A DNA stretch of 17,172 nucleotides from contig CAYYXP010000159.1 in NCBI GenBank assembly GCA_964475685.1, positions 1 through 17,172 on the forward strand. The letters are read 5' to 3'. Made by a program: the position numbers and the translations under genes. The stretch comes from CAVVWJ01 sp964475685 (GTDB lineage Bacteria; Gemmatimonadota; Gemmatimonadetes; Gemmatimonadales; GWC2-71-9). This document shows positions 1-8,111 of the stretch, piece after piece (position 1 is the first letter of the stretch; the number at the start of each line of letters is the position of its first letter). Under the pieces are notes generated by a model that ran no database searches, was not told the DNA's origin, and saw nothing but the letters and a program-made list of their open reading frames with translations.

Positions 1-2451
1 GTTCGTGTTCCGGTTCCGGATCGCGAACGGACCGCTGGTCGTGTTGGCGATCCCGACGACCGGCTGGAGCTTCCACGAACCGCGGAAGAGGATGGGCAGG
101 TTGATCCCGGTATCCCAGTCGATCGAGCTCTGGAAGCTCCCGTTGGCGATCTGACTGACGAGCAGGGAGTCGTTGGGATCGGGCGTGGCGTCATTGGGCA
201 CCCGCACCCCGGAGGAGTCGGGAGCCGTTCCCATCTGATCGACCGCCCGCAGCGAATTGGCCCAGTTGAAGGAGCCGAATCGCACCGGCGTCTCGAAGCT
301 GAAGGCGGTGACGCGGGTGTTCGCCGTCCGGCTGACGGTATCCACCACACCACCCGGCAGGATGAGCGTCAGCGCCGGGAGCGGGTCCTTCGACGTCGTG
401 TTGTTGGTGAAGCTCAGCCCGGGCGACCAGGTGATATCGGAGCCGAGCCCGATGGGCACCGGAGACAAGGTTACCGCTGGAAGGAGTTGCTGCACCCTTC
501 CATCGGTGATGCTCTGGCGGCGGTTGCCCCCGATGGTCAGGGTGCCCCAGCCGAACCGCTTCGAGTAGTTGAGGGAGCTGGTGATCTGCTGGGTGTTCTG
601 CAACGGATCGATTGCGTTCTGCCGCACCACGGCGTTGTTGCTTACGTAATTGAGACTGAGGTTGAGGCTGGTGGAGAGATTGAAGTCCTGCCGGTGGTCC
701 CACCGAAGCGTGAGGGCCGACGCCCCGTCCACCTGTCGCTGCTCGTTGAACGCCGCTGCCCCGCTGACGAAGCGGTTGAGCCAGCGGTACTGCCCTGCCA
801 CGCCGTACTGGAGGTACCGATTGGCGAACCAGTCGAGCCGCGCCGTCAGGTCGATGTAATCATTGGGCGCCCAGTAATAGCCGACGTTCGTGACCTGCCG
901 GTTGTAGTTCCCGGTGGGGCGGATGATGTCGTTGATCCCCACCTGAGGTACCAGGATTCCCGACCGGCGGCCCGGCCGCACGTCCTGGAAAATGAAGGGC
1001 AGCCAGAGGATGGGGACGTCCCGCACGTAAAGCACGACCGGCCGCGCCACCAGCACGTTCCGGGAGATCCACTTCACCTCGCCGGCCGAGAAATGGTAGT
1101 GAGGCGTCGGCAGGTCGCAGCTGGTGATCTCACTGGAACTGGCGTAGATCCGGCTCGAGCTGGAATCCTGGGCCACGTTGCCCCGGAGAAACCAGACGGT
1201 GGAGCCTTCGGTGAAGTTGGTGAGGGCGTCCTCCACGACACCGCGCCTCCGGCAGGTGTCGTACCGGATGGCCTCGCCGATCAGCACCTGGTCCTTGTCA
1301 AAGAGATGGGGATCCCCCCGGGCATCGAGAAGGCAGCTCTTCCGGCGGTAGGTGATCGTGTCCGCCTCCAGCAGCGATCCCTGCCGTTCGGTGAGCGCCT
1401 CCCCTTCCAGCAACACCCGGTCCTCACCCAGGAAGACGGTTGCCGAGTCGGCGCGATACCGTGTGGCCTGGTAGCCCGGCCTCTTGAGGAGGTCGGTGAT
1501 GACCGAATCGGGCGGCGCGAAGCTGCGGGAGGGCCCGGTGGGGAGGCCGAGCCGGCGCGCGGTCGCCGAGTCGAGCGGCTGGCCCGCCCGCGTCCGGGTG
1601 GAGTCGCGGAGCGAGTCCGCCTGGGTATAGGGGGGGCGCTGCCTGGCCGGGACCTGGGCATCGGCCGGCGCGGCCCCCCATCCCAGAGCGATCAGGACGA
1701 ACCCGACAGTCGCCGCGTGCCGCCGGCGGCGATGGATGAGTGCCGCGCCGGCCAGTCCCACCTCGTACAGCACCAGGAGCGGAAGCGTCATCATCACCAT
1801 GGACACGAGGTCCGCGCCGGGGGAGAGGATCGCCCCGGCGGCGAAGGCGGCCACGACCGCATAGCGGCGGAAACGGCCGAGCTCCGCGGGGCCCACCACG
1901 CCGAGCCAGGCGAGGATCATCATGACGAGCGGAAGCTCGAACGAGAGTCCGAGCGCCAGCACCACCTGGACGACGAAGCCGAAGTAGTTGTCGTAGGTGA
2001 TGAATGGCTGAATCGCCTCGGTCTGGAAGCTGAAGAGCACCCGAAGCGCCTGGGGAACCACGTACAGGTAGGCGACGGTCGCGCCGGCGAGAAACAGCAC
2101 AAGCCCCACGAACAGCGACGGAACCAGCGCCTTCTTTTCGCGTGCGTAGAGGGCCGGCGCAAGAAAGGCCCACAGTTGCCAGAGAATGATCGGCGAAGCG
2201 AGGACGAGCCCCACCAGGAAGCCGAGCTTGAAGACGATCATGACCGGCTCGGTGGGACTGGTCACGATCAGTTTGCCGCCGGTGAGATACGGCGCGATCG
2301 GCTTCTTGAGGATGTTGACGAGCTGGAAGCGCTGGACCATCCAGAGCCCGAGCGCCGATCCAACCACGATTGCGCCCAGCGACCGGAGGATGCGGAACCG
2401 CAGCTCCTCGAGGTGGTCGAGGAAGGGCATGTCCCCAGCGGTCCCGGTCAT
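1..2451 (-). CDS. tatC-lptD: TatC-LptD in-frame fusion (partial, runs off the left edge)
   Basis: This is one open frame with no stop from the ATG at 2451 to the window edge (817 codons). Residues 1-244 are a complete TatC, the core receptor of twin-arginine translocation. It has the LEELR motif at 14-18, six hydrophobic segments (about 19-38, 70-90, 107-131, 158-180, 198-212, 218-238), Glu105 after TM2, FELP at 171-174 and an SPGAD loop near 210-214. After RRRR (241-244) a further hydrophobic stretch ends in Ala-Asp-Ala and then Gln266, which looks like an LptD signal peptide. From there the protein is OstA/LptD-like: an OstA-type domain at about 310-400, then the LptD region with aromatic-rich alternating beta segments. 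LptD inserts LPS into the outer leaflet of the outer membrane. I checked codon by codon across 1561-1830 and found no stop or frame change. The ATG at 2430 (MPFLDHLEELR) is an alternative start. The gene follows cpoB by 19 nt with no clear Shine-Dalgarno. Confidence 0.88.
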   Translation of the reverse strand, partial: MTGTAGDMPFLDHLEELRFRILRSLGAIVVGSALGLWMVQRFQLVNILKKPIAPYLTGGKLIVTSPTEPVMIVFKLGFLVGLVLASPIILWQLWAFLAPALYAREKKALVPSLFVGLVLFLAGATVAYLYVVPQALRVLFSFQTEAIQPFITYDNYFGFVVQVVLALGLSFELPLVMMILAWLGVVGPAELGRFRRYAVVAAFAAGAILSPGADLVSMVMMTLPLLVLYEVGLAGAALIHRRRRHAATVGFVLIALGWGAAPADAQVPARQRPPYTQADSLRDSTRTRAGQPLDSATARRLGLPTGPSRSFAPPDSVITDLLKRPGYQATRYRADSATVFLGEDRVLLEGEALTERQGSLLEADTITYRRKSCLLDARGDPHLFDKDQVLIGEAIRYDTCRRRGVVEDALTNFTEGSTVWFLRGNVAQDSSSSRIYASSSEITSCDLPTPHYHFSAGEVKWISRNVLVARPVVLYVRDVPILWLPFIFQDVRPGRRSGILVPQVGINDIIRPTGNYNRQVTNVGYYWAPNDYIDLTARLDWFANRYLQYGVAGQYRWLNRFVSGAAAFNEQRQVDGASALTLRWDHRQDFNLSTSLNLSLNYVSNNAVVRQNAIDPLQNTQQITSSLNYSKRFGWGTLTIGGNRRQSITDGRVQQLLPAVTLSPVPIGLGSDITWSPGLSFTNNTTSKDPLPALTLILPGGVVDTVSRTANTRVTAFSFETPVRFGSFNWANSLRAVDQMGTAPDSSGVRVPNDATPDPNDSLLVSQIANGSFQSSIDWDTGINLPILFRGSWKLQPVVGIANTTSGPFAIRNRNTN
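1654..1731 (-). other. Signal-peptide-like junction inside the TatC-LptD frame
   Basis: This segment covers residues 241-266 of the fused protein. Four arginines are followed by a hydrophobic core (ATVGFVLIALGWGAA) and the Ala-Asp-Ala | Gln site typical of signal peptidase I cleavage. The TatC C-terminus is cytoplasmic, so the arginines lie on the correct side for this segment to cross the inner membrane and expose the LptD part in the periplasm. An independent internal start is possible but not strong. An in-frame GTG lies at 1761, and a purine-rich GAGGTGGGA sits just before an in-frame CTG at 1755. The nearest in-frame ATGs (1791-1800) lie inside TatC TM6. Confidence 0.65.
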
Positions 2452-2470
2452 GGCACGTGGCGCCCGGGGC

Positions 2471-3258
2471 TTATCGCCCGAGCGCCTTCAGTCGGTCGCG
2501 AGCGAGAGCGGCTTCGTCCGATTGAGGGTACTTCTGGACCACTCGCTGATAGGTGTCCCTGGCCTTGGCGGTGTCCTTCCGCCGCTCGGCGAGGAGGCCA
2601 AGGTTGTACAGCGCGGAAGGCGCGCGCGGGGACGACGCGTAGCCATCCACCACCTGCCCGTAGTACGCCGCCGCCGAGTCGGCGTTCTCGCTCGAGTAGC
2701 TCTGGCCGATGAAGTAGAGCGCATCGGCCGTGCGCGGGCTCGACGGGTAGGCCTTGAGCAGCTCCCGGAGGCCGGTCCGCCCCGTGCTGGTACTGCCCCG
2801 CCGGAGCTGGGCCAACGATGCCTCGTACATCTGGTCGGCCGAGGCGTCGTTGGCGGCCTCGGGACGGGCGCCGTCGCCCGGCGCAGGCGCCGGGGTCTGG
2901 ATTTGCGCGCCTCGCGCCTCGAGCTGGGTCCGAAGCTCGCTCAGCCGCTGCTGACTCTGTCCGGTGAGCTCCTGCAACTGGACCAGCTGCTCCTGGATCT
3001 TGTAGAGGTCGGTCGCGAGGTCACCCCGGAGCTTCCCGACGGCCCGCTTCTCGGAATTGAGGGAATCCAGGATGGCCTGCTGCATCCGGATCACCTCGCC
3101 GAGCTGCGCGGCCCGGGCCGAATCGCGCCGGGTGCTTTCCGCCCGAAGCAGGGACACCTCCCCCTGGACGGTCTGGACGTCGCTCTTCGTGGCGCACCCC
3201 GCGAGCCCGGCGAGGAGCGCCGCGCCCGCGAGCACCCGTCCAGGTACAACCAATGGAC

Positions 3259-3262
<4 letters not shown>
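2471..3262 (-). CDS. cpoB: CpoB/YbgF, Tol-Pal-associated periplasmic TPR lipoprotein
   Basis: The 263-residue protein begins with a lipoprotein signal whose lipobox is LAGC with Cys23. A long charged heptad region follows (about 26-115), predicted to be a trimerising coiled coil. A Pro/Ala linker leads to TPR repeats at about 140-263, including YFIGQSYSSENADSAAAYY and YNLGLLAERRKDTAKA. In known systems CpoB links Tol-Pal action to peptidoglycan synthesis during division. Classical CpoB is a soluble periplasmic protein, so the lipobox is a variation. The start is a GTG in a GTGA overlap with the pal stop codon and has no separate Shine-Dalgarno, which implies translational coupling. Its place directly after pal is the normal ybgF position. 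Confidence 0.92.
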
Positions 3263-3831
<569 letters not shown>

Positions 3832-3841
3832 GACTCCACGT

Positions 3842-5173
3842 TCAGGGGTTGGAAGCTGCCGCGGTCCGGCCCAGACGCCGGGACCACGAGGGGAGCCGCG
3901 CGGCGCCAGGCGTGTGGAGCTGGCGAACGCGGCCGGTTTCGACATCGATGATCCAGAGCTGGCGCACCCCGCTCCGGTCGGAAACGAACGCGAGGTGTCG
4001 GCCATCGGGGGCCCAGGTGGCGTCTTCATTGCGCCCGGCCGACGTCATCTGACGAAGGCGACGACCGGTGACATCGACAAGGAAGAGTTGCTGGCTGCGA
4101 TCGACTTCGCGGTGGAAGACCACGTTCGCGCCATCGGGAGACCACTCGGGTGCGTTGGAAGCGCCCGTTGCGCCGAAATCGAACGGGGCCAGCAACTCCT
4201 GGTCGGTCCCGTCCACGGCCATGACGTAGACCTGGGGCGGTCCGGCACGGGTCGAGACGAAGGCAACCCGCCTTCCATCGGGCGAAAACGTTGCTGATAA
4301 GTTGTCCGCATAGCGTCCCACGGTCAAGCGTTGCGCGCAACAGCGATCGGAGTAGTTCGCCGTGAAGATGTCGGTGCCGGCCTCGTCGGAATGCGCGTAC
4401 GCGACGGTCTTGCCGTCGGGGGAGAAGGCGGGCGTGATGTTGAGCCCCGATTGGGTGCCAGGCACCGGCACGACCGCCCCGGTCGAGAGATCCTGGACCG
4501 CCACGCCCCCGCGCCCCTCGCCCAGCTGGGTGTAGGCGAATTGCCGGCCGTCGGGAGACCACGACGGTGAGAGCGACGTGCGGCCCGCCGGCGTGAGCGG
4601 GAGCAGATCCACGCCGTCGCTGTCGATCCGGTGGATTCGCCCGCCCGACACGAAAAGGAGGCGGCTGGCGGCGATGCCGGCCGTGCCGGTGGCCCAGCGC
4701 GCGATCTCGTCGGACACGCGGTGGACCTCGAGACGAAAGCCGGCGTCGGTCACGGCCGGCAGCGGAAACACCTGCTGGTTGCGCATTCGGGACGCGGAGA
4801 CGTCGTGCAGCCGCGCCGTCACTCCGCCCGGAGTATCGGCGAACTCCACCGCGAACGCCGCCTGCATGAGCTTATAGATGCCGTAGTTGATCGTTCCCGT
4901 CGCACCGCCCGTGGCGGGGGAGGCGGTGCCCGCATCCAGCATCTCGAATCGGTCGCTGTAGTCGAGATCGCGCCGCACGATGGCCCGCACTGAATCGAGC
5001 CCCGGCCCGGGCAACACCACGAGCCCGGGCCGGACGCCGGGCTGATACTCGAGGCCGACACGCACCCCTTCCTTCACCCGGCTGGTGTCCTGCGCGGCCA
5101 CCTCCAGCATGCGGAGCGGCGTGGCGGGCAGGACGGCGATCAGGGTGGCAAGGCAGGCGAGAGTTCGTGTCAT
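3842..5173 (-). CDS. tolB: TolB, periplasmic beta-propeller of the Tol-Pal system
   Basis: The protein has about 443 residues. A Sec signal peptide (hydrophobic core LACLATLIAVL, then VAAQ near the cleavage site) is followed by an N-terminal TolB domain that starts at the RVGLEYQPG region. A C-terminal six-bladed propeller follows, marked by repeated WSPDGR-type signatures: SWSPDGRQFAY, AFSPDGKTVAY, TFSPDGRRVAF, EWSPDGANVVF and TWAPDGRHLAF. TolB shuttles between Pal and TolA in the periplasm. The ATG at 5173 lies in an ATGA overlap with the tolA-like stop. A longer in-frame start at 5224 would place a charged extension before the signal peptide, so it was rejected. Confidence 0.95.
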   Translation of the reverse strand: MTRTLACLATLIAVLPATPLRMLEVAAQDTSRVKEGVRVGLEYQPGVRPGLVVLPGPGLDSVRAIVRRDLDYSDRFEMLDAGTASPATGGATGTINYGIYKLMQAAFAVEFADTPGGVTARLHDVSASRMRNQQVFPLPAVTDAGFRLEVHRVSDEIARWATGTAGIAASRLLFVSGGRIHRIDSDGVDLLPLTPAGRTSLSPSWSPDGRQFAYTQLGEGRGGVAVQDLSTGAVVPVPGTQSGLNITPAFSPDGKTVAYAHSDEAGTDIFTANYSDRCCAQRLTVGRYADNLSATFSPDGRRVAFVSTRAGPPQVYVMAVDGTDQELLAPFDFGATGASNAPEWSPDGANVVFHREVDRSQQLFLVDVTGRRLRQMTSAGRNEDATWAPDGRHLAFVSDRSGVRQLWIIDVETGRVRQLHTPGAARLPSWSRRLGRTAAASNP

Positions 5174-5865
5174 CGGCTCGTCGGCTTGAAGTAGAAGCTT
5201 ACGGGGAGGACGTCGGCTTCCCATCCGTCGGGAAGAGGACCGAAGGCGCCCGAATTGCCGGAGGCCTCGATGGCCCCCTGGGCACTGAGATCGAAGGCGA
5301 AGCTGCCCGACCGGGTGACGAAGTGGATGTTGCGCACCGCGCCGTCGCGCGAAATCATGAAGGCGATTTCCGCATAGCTGTTCTCCCGCGCGGACCCACG
5401 GTCCCAGTTCCGGTACACCTGGGTGACGATGTTCCGGAGGTACTCGGGATAGGGGAACTCCAGCCCCGGCGTCTTGATGTTGGCAACGTCGGTTCCCGTG
5501 CTCGGCGTCTCCCCCGGCACCGGCGTCACCGGCGCGGCGGTCCTGGGCGGCGGCTCGCGGTTGCTGTCCCGCGGTTGTGGCTTGGGCACTGGGGCCGGCG
5601 GAGACTTGCTCGGCTTGGGCGGCTGCGGTTTTACCGGCGCGGGCTTCTCGACCGGCGGCGGCGTAGGCACCGCTTCCCTGGCCAGGCGTTGCTTGGGCGT
5701 GGGGGCCGGAGCGGCCACGAGCTCGACTGCGTAGGACGGCGGCATGGCCCTAGAGGAACGGACCTGGGTGAACAAGAGGGCGGCCACGATCGCGTGCACC
5801 AGGACCGTCCCGATCATCCCCGCCGCGGTGCCGGGGGGCCGGCCACGACCGGCCCGGCCCGTCAC
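5170..5865 (-). CDS. tolA: TolA/TonB-like energy transducer
   Basis: The 231-residue protein has one N-terminal membrane segment (about 16-34) with His24 inside it, as in TonB/TolA anchors that contact the proton-driven motor. A Pro/Lys-rich linker covers about 52-110, and a C-terminal TonB/TolA-type domain covers about 128-231 (PEYLRNIVTQVYRNW, then AFMISRDGAVRNIHF). Position between tolR and tolB argues for TolA. The short proline-rich linker, in place of TolA's long alanine-rich helix, makes it TonB-like in build. The start is a GTG in a GTGA overlap with the exbD/tolR stop. It spans the periplasm from the inner membrane to TolB/Pal. Confidence 0.87.
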   Translation of the reverse strand: MTGRAGRGRPPGTAAGMIGTVLVHAIVAALLFTQVRSSRAMPPSYAVELVAAPAPTPKQRLAREAVPTPPPVEKPAPVKPQPPKPSKSPPAPVPKPQPRDSNREPPPRTAAPVTPVPGETPSTGTDVANIKTPGLEFPYPEYLRNIVTQVYRNWDRGSARENSYAEIAFMISRDGAVRNIHFVTRSGSFAFDLSAQGAIEASGNSGAFGPLPDGWEADVLPVSFYFKPTSR

Positions 5866-6290
5866 GGCGACCCTTCCTCCTGGGCAACCAGTCCGACGTT
5901 CGAGACGCCGGCGGCGCGAATGATCGCCAGCACGCGCACGACCTGTCCGTAGGGCACGCGGGTGTCCGCCTGGAGATACACTCCCGTTGGCTTGCGGGTG
6001 GCGACCAGCGAGCGGAAGGTCACACGAAAATCGTTGTAGGATACCGGCGTCTGGTCCACGAAGATGCGCCCACTCCGGTTGACCGTGACCACCATCCCCT
6101 CCTTGGGGGAAAGCGGCCTGGCTTCGGCACGCGGCAGCTCGACGTCCACGCCGCCCTGCATGATCGGGGCCGTGAGCATGAAAATAATCAGGAGGACGAG
6201 CATGACGTCCACGAGCGACGTGACGTTCACGTCGGCCATCAGCGGGAGCTCGCTCTGCTGGCTGCCGAGCCCTCCCCCCAGGCCCGCCAC
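5862..6290 (-). CDS. tolR: TolR/ExbD biopolymer transport protein
   Basis: The 142-residue protein is of normal length for TolR/ExbD. A short cytoplasmic N-terminus leads into MADVNVTSLVDVMLVLLIIF, a single membrane helix carrying the proton-binding Asp28 (equivalent to TolR Asp23 and ExbD Asp25). The periplasmic domain has the usual GVDVELP strand and ends with the RVLAIIRAAGVSNVGLV region. It forms the proton channel with TolQ and powers the TolA-like protein. The GTG start directly abuts the TAG stop of tolQ, so translation is probably coupled. Its place next to tolQ/tolA/tolB/pal favours the name tolR over exbD. Confidence 0.93.
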   Translation of the reverse strand: MAGLGGGLGSQQSELPLMADVNVTSLVDVMLVLLIIFMLTAPIMQGGVDVELPRAEARPLSPKEGMVVTVNRSGRIFVDQTPVSYNDFRVTFRSLVATRKPTGVYLQADTRVPYGQVVRVLAIIRAAGVSNVGLVAQEEGSP

Positions 6291-7001
6291 CTAGAGCAGG
6301 CCTTCCCGGGCCATCGAGCCGATCAGCTCGTTGGCGAATCCCTCGAGCTCACCGGCAAAGAGACGCACCCGATTCACGTAGAGGTTGTAGGTGATGACGG
6401 CCGGAATGGCGGCGGCGAGGCCCGCGAACGTCGCCACCAGCGCCTCGGCGACGCCCGGCGCCACTGCCGCCAGATTGCCCGAGCCCTTGGTGGCGATGCC
6501 GGTGAAGGCGTTGATGATGCCGAGGGTGGTGCCCAGCAGGCCCAGCAGCGGGCTCACCGAGCCGATCGTCGCGAGCCAGGGGACGTAGTGGCCGAGGAGA
6601 TCCCGTTCCGCCGCCACCTCCTTGCCGAGAACCATCTTGAGGGCCTCGAGCTGGGTGGGGGTGAGGGTGCTCCGGTCGGCGCCGCGCTCCTCGCTGAGCG
6701 CGCCGGGCCGGAGCTCGGAGTAGAAGGTGATCGCCTCCCGGAACAGCCGGTTGTACGGCGAGGGGGGCTGCCTCATCACCGCGTGGTAGGCGTCCTGGAG
6801 GCGGGTCGTCCGCTCCATCTCCGCGAAGAACCGGTCGGCCTGCTTGTTCAGCTTCCTGAACTGCCACCATTTGTAGATGATGATGAACCAGGAGACCAGC
6901 GAGAAGATGACCGTGATGACGAGAACGACCTTGGTCTCGGTGCTCGCCGTGAGCACCAGCTCAACCGCGGAGCTGGGAACGGCGCCGCCCGCCTGCAGCA
7001 T
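6291..7001 (-). CDS. tolQ: TolQ/ExbB-type proton channel subunit
   Basis: The protein has about 236 residues and belongs to the MotA/TolQ/ExbB family. TM1 spans about 24-44, a large cytoplasmic loop follows, and then TM2 contains ATIGSVSPLLGLLGTTLGI and TM3 contains EALVATFAGLAAAIPAV. The threonines and glycines of both helices are the family's conserved pore residues. I chose the ATG at 7001 because a strong AAGGAGG sits 7 nt upstream. That ATG shares one base with the epimerase stop (TGATG). The preceding GTG at 7004 is possible but has poorer spacing. Longer in-frame extensions run inside the epimerase gene and are unlikely. Confidence 0.94.
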   Translation of the reverse strand: MLQAGGAVPSSAVELVLTASTETKVVLVITVIFSLVSWFIIIYKWWQFRKLNKQADRFFAEMERTTRLQDAYHAVMRQPPSPYNRLFREAITFYSELRPGALSEERGADRSTLTPTQLEALKMVLGKEVAAERDLLGHYVPWLATIGSVSPLLGLLGTTLGIINAFTGIATKGSGNLAAVAPGVAEALVATFAGLAAAIPAVITYNLYVNRVRLFAGELEGFANELIGSMAREGLL

Positions 7002-7951
7002 CACGTGCCCTCCTTCCGGAACCACTCGACCAGCTCGCGCAGCCCGTCGTCGAAAACCACCTCGGGGCTCCACCCGAGCACTCGCCTGGCCTTGCCGATG
7101 TCGAGCGAGCTGCGGAACAGCTCGCCGGGCCGCGGCGGAGCGAATTCGATCTCCGGCTTCTTTTCGAGGACCCGCCCGACGGCCTCGGCGAGGGTGAGCA
7201 CGTCGCGCTCCTTCGAGGTGGCGATGTTGAAGGCGGGAGCATCCAGCTCGCCGTCCGACGGCATCGGAACCGTGCTGGCGAGCACGTTGGCGCGGGCAAC
7301 GTCCCTCACGAAGACATAGTCGCGGGTCTGCTTCCCGGTGCCGAACACCGTCAGCGGTTTGTTCTCCAGAAGTCGGGAGGCGAAGATGGAGACCACCCCC
7401 GCTTCCGACTTCGGGTCTTGCCGCGGCCCGAAGACGTTGGCGTACCGCATGGCAACGCCCTCGAACCCGCGGAGAGCGGCGAGCGCGCGCAGATAGTACT
7501 CGCCCGCGAGCTTGCTGACACCGTACGGGGACACCGGCATTTTCGGCGCGGTCTCGGGCGTCGGGATGACCTCAGGATCTCCGTAAATCACGCCGCCGCT
7601 GCTGGCAAAGACGACGCGCCGGACGCCGCCGGCGCCCGCCCCGTCGAGGAGATTCACGAACCCGACCACGTTGATCGAGGCGTCAACGGCGGGCTCGTCC
7701 ACCGACACCCGGACGTCGATCTGGGCAGCGTGATGGTTGAGGACGGTGAAGCCCCCGGTGGCGAGCAGTTGGCGCGCTTCGGCCGACCGGATGTCGGCGA
7801 GCACGAGCCGCGCGCCCCCGGGGACGTTGCGCTCCTTGCCGCGGGAGAGGTCGTCGAGGACCACCACCTCCCATCCGCCGCGCAGATATGCCTCGGCGAT
7901 GTGCGAGCCGATGAATCCTGCCCCGCCCGTCACCAGGACCCGCCCGCTCAC
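7001..7951 (-). CDS. NAD-dependent sugar-nucleotide epimerase/dehydratase (extended SDR)
   Basis: The 316-residue protein is an extended short-chain dehydrogenase, probably acting on a nucleotide sugar. It has the Rossmann motif TGGAGFIGS at 8-16, an acidic pair (LDD, 32-34) after beta2 that favours NAD over NADP, Ser117/Ser118, and the catalytic YGVSK (Tyr143, Lys147). PRPGELFRSSLDIGKARRVLGW near the C-terminus is typical of GalE/WcaG-like UDP-glucose 4-epimerases. The exact substrate cannot be read from sequence. The GTG start at 7951 has only a weak purine tract upstream. The gene is the first in the tol operon and its stop overlaps the tolQ ATG, so it may supply surface polysaccharide or LPS sugars in step with envelope assembly. 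Confidence 0.9.
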   Translation of the reverse strand: MSGRVLVTGGAGFIGSHIAEAYLRGGWEVVVLDDLSRGKERNVPGGARLVLADIRSAEARQLLATGGFTVLNHHAAQIDVRVSVDEPAVDASINVVGFVNLLDGAGAGGVRRVVFASSGGVIYGDPEVIPTPETAPKMPVSPYGVSKLAGEYYLRALAALRGFEGVAMRYANVFGPRQDPKSEAGVVSIFASRLLENKPLTVFGTGKQTRDYVFVRDVARANVLASTVPMPSDGELDAPAFNIATSKERDVLTLAEAVGRVLEKKPEIEFAPPRPGELFRSSLDIGKARRVLGWSPEVVFDDGLRELVEWFRKEGT

Positions 7952-8019
7952 TTGGAATGCCTCGCCATCGAGATCTCCAGACGCTGTACGAGATTAGGCC
8001 GTCGGTGGAACCGCCCCGC

Positions 8020-8048
8020 AATATAGATATGTGGGGCGCGGAAGGAAC
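8020..8048 (-). promoter_or_regulatory. Candidate promoter for the epimerase-tol-tatC-lptD operon
   Basis: The gap between the terminator and the epimerase start contains the only AT-rich patch nearby. It has a -10-like TATATT at 8025-8020. At 17-nt spacing the -35 position reads GTTCCT, a poor match, so the call rests mainly on the -10 and on location. The implied leader is about 60 nt. Confidence 0.3.
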
Positions 8049-8052
8049 CGGG

Positions 8053-8092
8053 AAAACAACACGGCGCCGGGCCTTAGCCCGGCGCCGTGTTG
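8053..8092 (-). terminator. Rho-independent terminator of the secreted-protein gene
   Basis: The arms at 8057-8072 and 8077-8092 form a perfect 16-bp GC-rich stem with a 4-nt loop. On the minus strand the stem is followed at once by TTTT. It begins 19 nt after the stop of the gene ending at 8112. No T-run exists on the plus strand side, so termination is directional. It separates that gene from the envelope operon. Confidence 0.85.
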
Positions 8093-8111
8093 GCCGCTGC
8101 ACTGCCGGAGG

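Noticed and set aside
1620..1830. Assembly error as the cause of the TatC-LptD fusion
   Set aside because: Not fully excluded. However, the reading stays in frame on both sides, the junction makes a sensible signal peptide, and neither half is truncated, which a random indel would not be expected to produce.
487..2712. A 741-codon open frame on the plus strand
   Set aside because: It lies antisense to the TatC-LptD frame and part of cpoB. Its translation is low-complexity (Arg/Glu/Pro/His-rich) with no recognisable domain, typical of shadow frames in GC-rich DNA.
3832..4029. N-terminal extension of Pal
   Set aside because: It would overlap tolB by over 180 nt and bury the lipoprotein signal in the middle of the protein.
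7952..7972. Mini-ORF (ATG GCG AGG CAT TCC AAG TGA) overlapping the epimerase GTG
   Set aside because: Six codons with no Shine-Dalgarno and no sign of regulatory structure. The overlap with GTGA is likely chance.
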